Shown: positions 7,114-11,468 of the stretch, piece by piece | Position numbering within the stretch: the first letter of the stretch is position 1 | How the letters are laid out: every line of letters starts with the position of its first letter | Source: Rhodocyclaceae bacterium | GTDB lineage: Bacteria > Pseudomonadota > Gammaproteobacteria > Burkholderiales > Rhodocyclaceae | DNA length: 11,468 bases | NCBI GenBank assembly: GCA_017444505.1 | Contig: JAFSWK010000249.1 | Span: 1-11,468 of the forward strand | Direction of reading: 5' to 3' | Position numbers and translations under genes: made by a program | The notes under the pieces: generated by a model | The model's database searches: none | What the model was told of the DNA's origin: nothing | The model's input: the letters and a program-made list of their open reading frames with translations, nothing else

Positions 7114-7140
7114 GCGCCCGCATTCCGGACGCGCGGGCGC
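7114..7140. repeat. 8-bp perfect inverted repeat upstream of thiS
   Basis: GCGCCCGC (7114-7121) and GCGGGCGC (7133-7140) are perfect complements around an 11-base loop. The repeat lies between divergent thiS and the DUF167 gene, 14 bases before the thiS ATG. It could fold in the thiS leader or be an operator; there is no T-run on either side, so it is not a terminator. Confidence 0.45.
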
Positions 7141-7184
7141 AGTGTAACATCAAGCGCACCTGCCGCATCTGTCCCCTTCTCACC

Positions 7185-7484
7185 ATGTCCAGCGAATATT
7201 TGCTCACCCTCGCCATTCACGCCGTGCCCGGTGCCAAACGCACGCAAGCGGCGGGCACGCACGCCGACGCCCTGCGCGTGCGCATCTCCGCCCCGCCCGT
7301 GGATGGCAAAGCCAATCAGGCGCTCACCGCCTGGCTGGCGGAAACGTTTGATGTACCAAAACGCAACGTCACCCTGCTTGCTGGCACCAGCGCGCGGCAA
7401 AAGCGTTTCGCCCTGCATTTTGCCGACGCCGACGCGCTGGCCGCCGCACAAACCCGTCTGGCCGAACTGCGCGGCGAAAACTGA
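7185..7484 (+). CDS. DUF167 (YggU/UPF0235) family protein
   Basis: Small cytosolic protein of 99 residues, the usual length of this widespread family. The recognisable features are the early strand LAIHAVPGAKRTQ (9-21), the hallmark LRVRISAPPVDGKANQAL (30-47), and VTLLAGTSARQKRF (62-75). The family is conserved in bacteria and eukaryotes but its biochemical role is not settled, so no function is given. The start is ATG 7185; upstream codons are open but the family N-terminus fits here, and no strong Shine-Dalgarno sequence is seen. It is divergent from thiS across 84 bases and ends 16 bases before the convergent end of nnrS, with no terminator hairpin in the gap. Confidence 0.93.
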   Translation: MSSEYLLTLAIHAVPGAKRTQAAGTHADALRVRISAPPVDGKANQALTAWLAETFDVPKRNVTLLAGTSARQKRFALHFADADALAAAQTRLAELRGEN

Positions 7485-7500
7485 CGCACAAACACCGCCC

Positions 7501-9021
7501 TCACAAGCGTGGCCGAATCAGCCACGGGAAAAAGCGCCAGCAAAACAGCGCGAACGCCGCAATCCAGCAACCTGCCGAAGCGTGCAACCAGACCAGCGGC
7601 GACCAGCCGAAAGGCAGCCACAGCGCCCCCAGCCGCAGCAGCAGCGCACCCATCATCAGGCAGTACGACAGCACCATGCTGCCATCGGCCACCAGCTCAC
7701 GTCCCAGATGCCCCAGCGAGGTGCGCGTCATCATGCCCATCGTCAGCAGCCCCATGCCGCCGATGCCGATGACATGCGCCGGCCAGGCCGAGCGCAAAAT
7801 GCGGTCTTGCTGCCAACCGGCAAACATCGCCAGCCCCACGCCAAAGCCCAGATAGCCGAGGTAGAGCACCCACAGAATCGGCTTGCGCCACGCCGCCCAC
7901 GGCTGCCAGCGCAGCCAGCGATAGAACGTAATCAGGCTGATGGCGTACAGCGTCGGCACCACCGTCGGCAGCAGCCATTCTTCGCTATCGGGCAGCAACA
8001 GCACCAAGGTCGTCACCAGCAACACTGCCGCGCACAGCCACAATTGCAGCAAACCACTGGGGCGGCACATCGGAATGTTCGCCCGTGGCAAGGCGCGTCC
8101 GGCGAAAAAGGGCAAGGCGCGCCCAGCAATCAGCAGCGCCACCAGCGTCATCACCAGCAAGCCGATGTTGAAAAAGCCCATCACCACCTCGTAGGCCGCG
8201 CCTTCCATCACCGCCTGCAAAAACACCGCGTCTGACGCCGCAAAGGCGAGGAAAAAGAACGGAATCATGTAATTGCGCTGTGTCACCGAACGCAGAATCA
8301 CCCGCGCCAGCGCCGCCGCCACGCCCAGGAAAAAGAGCAACTCACAGGCCAGCGCCAGTTGCAGCGGCCACACGCCCGGCAGCAAAAAGGCCACGCGCGC
8401 GCCCAGCCACAGCGTGCACAGCAGCAACAGCAAACCTCCCTCCACCGGCACGCGCCGGGTCCAGCTTGCCGCCGAAGTCAGCAAAAAGCCCGCCGAGAAC
8501 ATCGCCATCAGCCCCCAGAGCATTTCGTGAATATGCCAGTACAAGCCGGTGAGCACGCCGCCCAGATACTGCGGCGCATACACCCACAGCGCCACGCTGA
8601 TGGCCGCCCACACGCTGCCCAGCAGATAAAACGGACGAAACCCCAGCGACCAGAACGCCGTCCACGACGGCCTGCGCGAGCGGCGCTTGCCGCTTTCCGC
8701 CGCCGGTTTCGCCGCCGCACTGGAGTGTGCCTCGGCAGGCGCAGCCGTTTCGACGGACGCAGGCACCTCGGCAGGCTTGGGTGTTTCGGCAGGTTTGGGC
8801 GTTTCGACAGGCGCAGGCGTTTGCGCGGCTTTCGGCGTCTCGGCGGCTTTCAGCATCTCCGCCGCAGAAGGCGCTTCGGCAGGCGCGGGAGTGGCTTTTG
8901 TTTCCACCACCACCGACTGCGCCCCGGCGGGCTGCGAAGCCGCGTTCGCGTGTTCCTCATCCGTTTTCAGCAAACGGGCCAAAGGCTGCGGGGCGGAAGG
9001 CGGCGTCGGACTGGCGGACAT
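7501..9021 (-). CDS. nnrS: NnrS-family polytopic membrane protein with repeat-bearing N-terminal tail
   Basis: Inner-membrane protein of 506 residues. NnrS proteins are haem- and copper-containing membrane proteins linked to nitric oxide metabolism and nitrosative stress tolerance. From about residue 122 the sequence is family-typical: WSLGFRPFYLLGSVWAA (124-140), about twelve hydrophobic segments, the YWHIHEMLWG histidine motif (His163, His165), SDAVFLQ, and AHVIGIGGMGLLTMGMMTR (415-433) followed by TSLGHLGREL (434-443). These His residues are the likely metal ligands. Residues 1-118 are an unusual Ala/Pro/Glu/Lys-rich extension carrying nine hexapeptide units and ending in a basic patch (KRRSRR, 112-117). 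It is probably cytosolic by the positive-inside rule. The start is ATG 9019-9021 with a poor ribosome site. It is divergent from the phosphoribulokinase gene. I saw no clear FNR/NnrR or NsrR box. Confidence 0.92.
   Translation of the reverse strand: MSASPTPPSAPQPLARLLKTDEEHANAASQPAGAQSVVVETKATPAPAEAPSAAEMLKAAETPKAAQTPAPVETPKPAETPKPAEVPASVETAAPAEAHSSAAAKPAAESGKRRSRRPSWTAFWSLGFRPFYLLGSVWAAISVALWVYAPQYLGGVLTGLYWHIHEMLWGLMAMFSAGFLLTSAASWTRRVPVEGGLLLLLCTLWLGARVAFLLPGVWPLQLALACELLFFLGVAAALARVILRSVTQRNYMIPFFFLAFAASDAVFLQAVMEGAAYEVVMGFFNIGLLVMTLVALLIAGRALPFFAGRALPRANIPMCRPSGLLQLWLCAAVLLVTTLVLLLPDSEEWLLPTVVPTLYAISLITFYRWLRWQPWAAWRKPILWVLYLGYLGFGVGLAMFAGWQQDRILRSAWPAHVIGIGGMGLLTMGMMTRTSLGHLGRELVADGSMVLSYCLMMGALLLRLGALWLPFGWSPLVWLHASAGCWIAAFALFCWRFFPWLIRPRL
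8719..8880 (-). repeat. Nine-unit 18-bp degenerate tandem repeat inside nnrS
   Basis: The 162 bases encode nine hexapeptides (residues 48-101): AEAPSA, AEMLKA, AETPKA, AQTPAP, VETPKP, AETPKP, AEVPAS, VETAAP, AEAHSS. The consensus is (A/V)-E-T-P-K-(A/P). The copies are similar but diverged at the DNA level, with period 18 kept exactly. Confidence 0.85.
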
Positions 9022-9079
9022 GGCAACAGGTTAACGGGTTGTACGAAAAGCAAAAGGCGGGCGACATTGTAGCCATACA

Positions 9080-9098
9080 GGGGCACATTTTGCGCCCC
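9080..9098. repeat. Short inverted repeat GGGGC/GCCCC in the nnrS-prk gap
   Basis: GGGGC (9080-9084) and GCCCC (9094-9098) are complementary, with a 9-base loop that includes a further possible C-G pair. It lies about 60 bases upstream of the nnrS start. Significance is uncertain in such GC-rich DNA. Confidence 0.3.
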
Positions 9099-9105
9099 GG
9101 CGCGC

Positions 9106-9124
9106 ACAGGCAGTGCCCGCCTGT
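9106..9124. repeat. Inverted repeat ACAGGC-N7-GCCTGT in the nnrS-prk gap
   Basis: Perfect 6-bp arms at 9106-9111 and 9119-9124, centred just upstream of the candidate phosphoribulokinase promoter. The size and spacing would suit a dimeric regulator such as a LysR- or FNR-type protein, but no known consensus is matched. Confidence 0.4.
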
Positions 9125-9131
9125 CGCACAC

Positions 9132-9160
9132 TTGTCGCCCGGGCGAGAAAACGCTTTAAT
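9132..9160 (+). promoter_or_regulatory. Candidate sigma70-type promoter for the phosphoribulokinase gene
   Basis: TTGTCG (9132-9137, 4 of 6 to the -35) and TTTAAT (9155-9160, 5 of 6 to the -10) are separated by an ideal 17 bases. The start of transcription would be near 9167, leaving a leader of about 32 bases. A 12-bp perfect palindrome overlaps the -35 and the spacer. Confidence 0.55.
9135..9146. promoter_or_regulatory. 12-bp perfect palindrome overlapping the candidate promoter (possible operator)
   Basis: TCGCCCGGGCGA is its own reverse complement. It covers the end of the -35 hexamer and the first part of the spacer, where a bound protein would block polymerase. Its GC-only core makes a chance origin possible. 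Confidence 0.35.
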
Positions 9161-9198
9161 GACTGCCGCTCACCGCCACCGCACCGCCGTTACACACC

Positions 9199-10083
9199 AT
9201 GTCCGAACGTTATCCCCTCATTGCCATCACAGGCTCATCGGGCGCGGGCACTTCTCAGGTCTCGCGCACGTTTGCGGGCATTTTCCGCCGCGAAAACGTG
9301 CGCGCCACCCTCGTCGAAGGCGACGCCTTTCACCGCTACAACCGCGCCGAAATGGTGGCGCACAACCAGCGCAACCGACACCACCACCCCGACACCAGCC
9401 TGTTTGGCCCGACCACCAACCTGTTTGCCGAACTCGAACAGCTCTTCCGCGACTGGACGCAACACGGCACGGGGCGTTACCGTCACTACCTGCACGACGA
9501 CGACGCTGCCCGCGCGCACGGCGGCGAACCTGGCACCTTCACCGCCTGGCAGGACGTGCCAGCCGACACGGAGCTACTCTTTTACGAAGGGCTGCACGGC
9601 GGGGTGCAAACGGACGAAGTCAACATGGCCGTCTGGCCGGACCTGCTGGTGGGCGTCGTGCCCGTCATCAATCTGGAGTGGATTCAAAAGCTCTGGCGCG
9701 ACCGCAAAGAGCGGGGCTATTCCACCGAAGCCGTCACCGACATCATCCTGCGCCGGATGCCCGACTACGTGCGCTACATCTGTCCGCAGTTTTCCCGCAC
9801 CCACATCAATTTTCAGCGCGTACCCTGTGTGGACACCTCCAACCCCTTCATCGCGCGGGACATTCCCTCGCCCGACGAAAGTTTTGTCGTCATCCGCTTT
9901 CGTGACCCGCGCGGCGTGGATTTTCCCTATTTGCAGCGCATGATTCACGATTCTTTCATGAGCCGCGCCAACACGCTGGTCATCCCCGGCGGCAAAATGG
10001 AACTGGCCATGCAGCTCATTTTCACCCCCATCGTCTGGCAACTCATGGAACGCCGCCAGAAGGCGCTGACCACCGGAGCCTGA
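9199..10083 (+). CDS. Phosphoribulokinase, class I (proteobacterial type)
   Basis: Phosphorylates ribulose 5-phosphate with ATP to ribulose 1,5-bisphosphate, the substrate of RuBisCO. The 294 residues match the class I bacterial enzyme in length. The P-loop is ITGSSGAGTS (10-19). The catalytic and sugar-phosphate region is VEGDAFHRYNR, with Asp42, His45 and Arg49. Further conserved parts are LLFYEGLHGG (126-135, acidic Glu130), VPVINLEWIQKLWRDR (154-169, with Lys164, Arg167, Asp168), RGYSTEAVTDIILRRMPDYV, NFQRVPCVDTSNPFIARDIP split over the middle, and FRDPRGVDFPYLQ. The start ATG gives the family N-terminus; there is no clear Shine-Dalgarno sequence. No RuBisCO or other Calvin-cycle gene is in the window, so it may be cbbP of an autotroph or the stand-alone PrkB-type kinase of heterotrophs. 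I leave the symbol open. Confidence 0.95.
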   Translation: MSERYPLIAITGSSGAGTSQVSRTFAGIFRRENVRATLVEGDAFHRYNRAEMVAHNQRNRHHHPDTSLFGPTTNLFAELEQLFRDWTQHGTGRYRHYLHDDDAARAHGGEPGTFTAWQDVPADTELLFYEGLHGGVQTDEVNMAVWPDLLVGVVPVINLEWIQKLWRDRKERGYSTEAVTDIILRRMPDYVRYICPQFSRTHINFQRVPCVDTSNPFIARDIPSPDESFVVIRFRDPRGVDFPYLQRMIHDSFMSRANTLVIPGGKMELAMQLIFTPIVWQLMERRQKALTTGA

Positions 10084-10153
10084 TTGCACATGGCCGCGCC
10101 CCACACGCACTACGACACGGCCACACCCCCCCTTCCACCACGGATAAAGACAC

Positions 10154-11468
10154 ATGGCGAGAACCAAGAAACCTGCCCACCAACCAAGCGAACCATTTCC
10201 GCACGCATCAGACGGCCTGCACCGAGAAGGCGACTGGCTCTGGATTCCCTTGCGCAAAGAATGGCGCGATGTCAGCGACAAGCCGGAAGAAATCGTGCGC
10301 CAACAATACATCCGCACGCTCGTTGACTACTACGGCTACTCGCTGGCGCAAATGGAGCAGGAGCAGCGCATGCAGCACGGGCGGCACAGCCCGCGCGCCG
10401 ATATTGTCGTCTGGCAATCCGCTGGCGAGCGCAAAGCCAAGCGCAACCCCGTCCTTGTCGTTGAATGCAAGGCCGGCAACATTGAAATTCAAGAGAAAGA
10501 CTATTACCAGGCGGCTTCCTACACCGTCGCCTCTGGCTGCGAAATTTTCGTTGCCACAAACCAGCGCCACACCGCCTTTTTCAAACTGGTCGCGCGCACA
10601 CCCGGCGAGTTTATCGCCATCAACGACATCCCCAAAGCCTCCGACTGGGGCGACGCCCGGCGCCTGAAAAAAATCCTTGAGAGCCTGCGCGCTTTCAACC
10701 GCAAGGAGTTTCAGGATTTGCTCTTTGCCTGCCACAAAATCCTGCGCGACGTGCACAAGATGGATCCCGGTCGCGCCTTCGACACCATCTCGAAGATTCT
10801 CTTCATCAAAATGTACGTCGAACGGTCGGGACTGCACGGCACGTTCACCACCGGCTATCTGGATCAACGCGCCGGAGTGCGCCTGCCGACCGACCCGCTG
10901 GTGCATGACGGTCTGTTTGAACAGACGAAGACCTACTACCGCGCCGACGACCTGTTCACCGACGCCGACAAGCTCGACATCTCGGAAGAAACCTTCCGCC
11001 GCATCGTGGGGAAACTGGAGCGCTTTGACCTGTCCAAAACCGGCGACGACATCAAGGGGCTGGCGTTTGAAAAATTCCTTGGCACCACCTTCCGGGGGGA
11101 ACTCGGCCAATTCTTCACCCCGCGCCCCGTCGTTGACTTCATGGTTGACCTGCTTGACCCGCAGGAAGGCGAACTGATTTGCGACCCCGCCGCCGGCTCC
11201 GGCGGCTTCCTCATCCGCGCCTTTGAGCACGTGCGCGCGCACATCGTCGCCGACATCCAGCAGCAAAAAGACGCCGAGCGCGCCCGCATTGAGGCGCTTG
11301 GGCTGCCTGCCGAAGAAGAAGAGCGCCAGATTGAAGCCGCCTTCGCGCACCTGAACCAGCAGCTTTTGCCCAGCGGCGACAACAACCAGCCCATTGACAC
11401 CCGCGTCGGGCGGCTGGCGTGGCAGTGCATCCACGGCACTGACGCAGAGCCGCGCGCCGCCCGCACCG
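10154..11468 (+). CDS. HsdR-type nuclease domain fused to HsdM-type N6-adenine DNA methyltransferase (3' end outside window)
   Basis: 438 codons are visible, with no stop before the edge. Residues about 28-165 look like an HSDR_N-type PD-(D/E)XK nuclease: RADIVVW (Asp83), LVVECKAGN (Glu104, Lys106), and QAASY (119-123), the QxxxY element of type I restriction subunits. From about 180 it is HsdM-like: a helical N-terminal domain (FNRKEFQDLLFACHKILRD), FRGELGQFFTPRPVVDFM (313-330), and SAM motif I CDPAAGSGGFLIRAF (343-357). Then comes a charged, probably coiled-coil insertion (about 365-405). The catalytic (N/D)PP(F/Y) motif is not yet reached. ATG 10154 is the first start after an in-frame TAA at 10145; the ribosome site is weak. 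It lies 70 bases after the phosphoribulokinase gene and is somewhat AT-richer (10501-10560 is 32/60 GC). It is probably the first gene of a type I-like restriction-modification locus. Confidence 0.88.
   Translation, partial: MARTKKPAHQPSEPFPHASDGLHREGDWLWIPLRKEWRDVSDKPEEIVRQQYIRTLVDYYGYSLAQMEQEQRMQHGRHSPRADIVVWQSAGERKAKRNPVLVVECKAGNIEIQEKDYYQAASYTVASGCEIFVATNQRHTAFFKLVARTPGEFIAINDIPKASDWGDARRLKKILESLRAFNRKEFQDLLFACHKILRDVHKMDPGRAFDTISKILFIKMYVERSGLHGTFTTGYLDQRAGVRLPTDPLVHDGLFEQTKTYYRADDLFTDADKLDISEETFRRIVGKLERFDLSKTGDDIKGLAFEKFLGTTFRGELGQFFTPRPVVDFMVDLLDPQEGELICDPAAGSGGFLIRAFEHVRAHIVADIQQQKDAERARIEALGLPAEEEERQIEAAFAHLNQQLLPSGDNNQPIDTRVGRLAWQCIHGTDAEPRAART

Noticed and set aside
7101..7184. 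TPP riboswitch upstream of thiS
   Set aside because: The gap is only 84 bases and I see neither the CUGAGA core nor the conserved second-arm sequence.
6889..8235. A 448-codon plus-strand open frame across thiS, the DUF167 gene and nnrS
   Set aside because: It crosses three well-supported genes in other frames and reads as Gln/Arg/His-rich low-complexity sequence.
10084..10153. Terminator or small gene between the phosphoribulokinase and methylase genes
   Set aside because: The only symmetry is a 5-bp TGGCC/GGCCA pair with a long loop and no T-run. The short frame from 10084 has no coding character and overlaps the methylase gene.
10208..11434. A 408-codon minus-strand open frame opposite the methylase
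   Set aside because: Shadow of the plus-strand gene, which carries the nuclease and SAM motifs in order.

Overview
The window looks like chromosome from a GC-rich proteobacterium, most likely a betaproteobacterium. The evidence is the strong GC3 bias, the compact thiS-thiG-trmB-sppA run, a PhoP/PhoQ-like two-component pair with a PepSY partner, an NnrS protein and a class I phosphoribulokinase. I cannot name the genus. No rRNA, tRNA, insertion sequence or CRISPR array was seen, no convincing rho-independent terminator was found, and no gene-free stretch exceeds 300 bases.

Layout. From 7100 down to 162 every gene lies on the minus strand. The order of transcription is thiS, thiG (thiazole half of thiamine), trmB (tRNA m7G46 methyltransferase), sppA (membrane signal-peptide peptidase), an AT-rich methyltransferase of unknown substrate, then a PepSY-domain exported protein, an OmpR-type response regulator and a PhoQ-like sensor kinase. 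thiG/trmB overlap by GTGA, trmB/sppA by ATGA once a one-base shift is allowed for, and regulator/kinase by TGATG, so much of this is translationally coupled. The PepSY-regulator-kinase group has its own likely promoter at 2660-2693, with an 11-bp-periodic direct repeat of the kind bound by PhoP-type regulators. Behind the kinase, at the left edge, there may be the start of one more gene.

From 7185 to 7484 a small DUF167 (YggU family) gene runs on the plus strand, divergent from thiS and convergent with nnrS. nnrS (7501-9021, minus) encodes a polytopic NnrS-family membrane protein with an unusual cytoplasmic tail made of a nine-unit hexapeptide repeat. It is divergent from a phosphoribulokinase gene (9199-10083, plus). 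The 177 bp between them hold a good sigma70-like promoter and several short palindromes.

The right end (10154 onward, cut by the window edge) begins what looks like a restriction-modification or defence locus. One reading frame joins an HsdR-type N-terminal PD-(D/E)XK nuclease domain to an HsdM-type N6-adenine methyltransferase. This is the most likely entry into an unusual system, but its partner genes lie outside the window.

Points most worth a second look: the one-base frameshift near the 3' end of trmB (5423-5426), the nuclease-methylase fusion, the Asp-tract PepSY protein next to a PhoQ-like kinase, the foreign-looking methyltransferase, and the repeat tail of NnrS.
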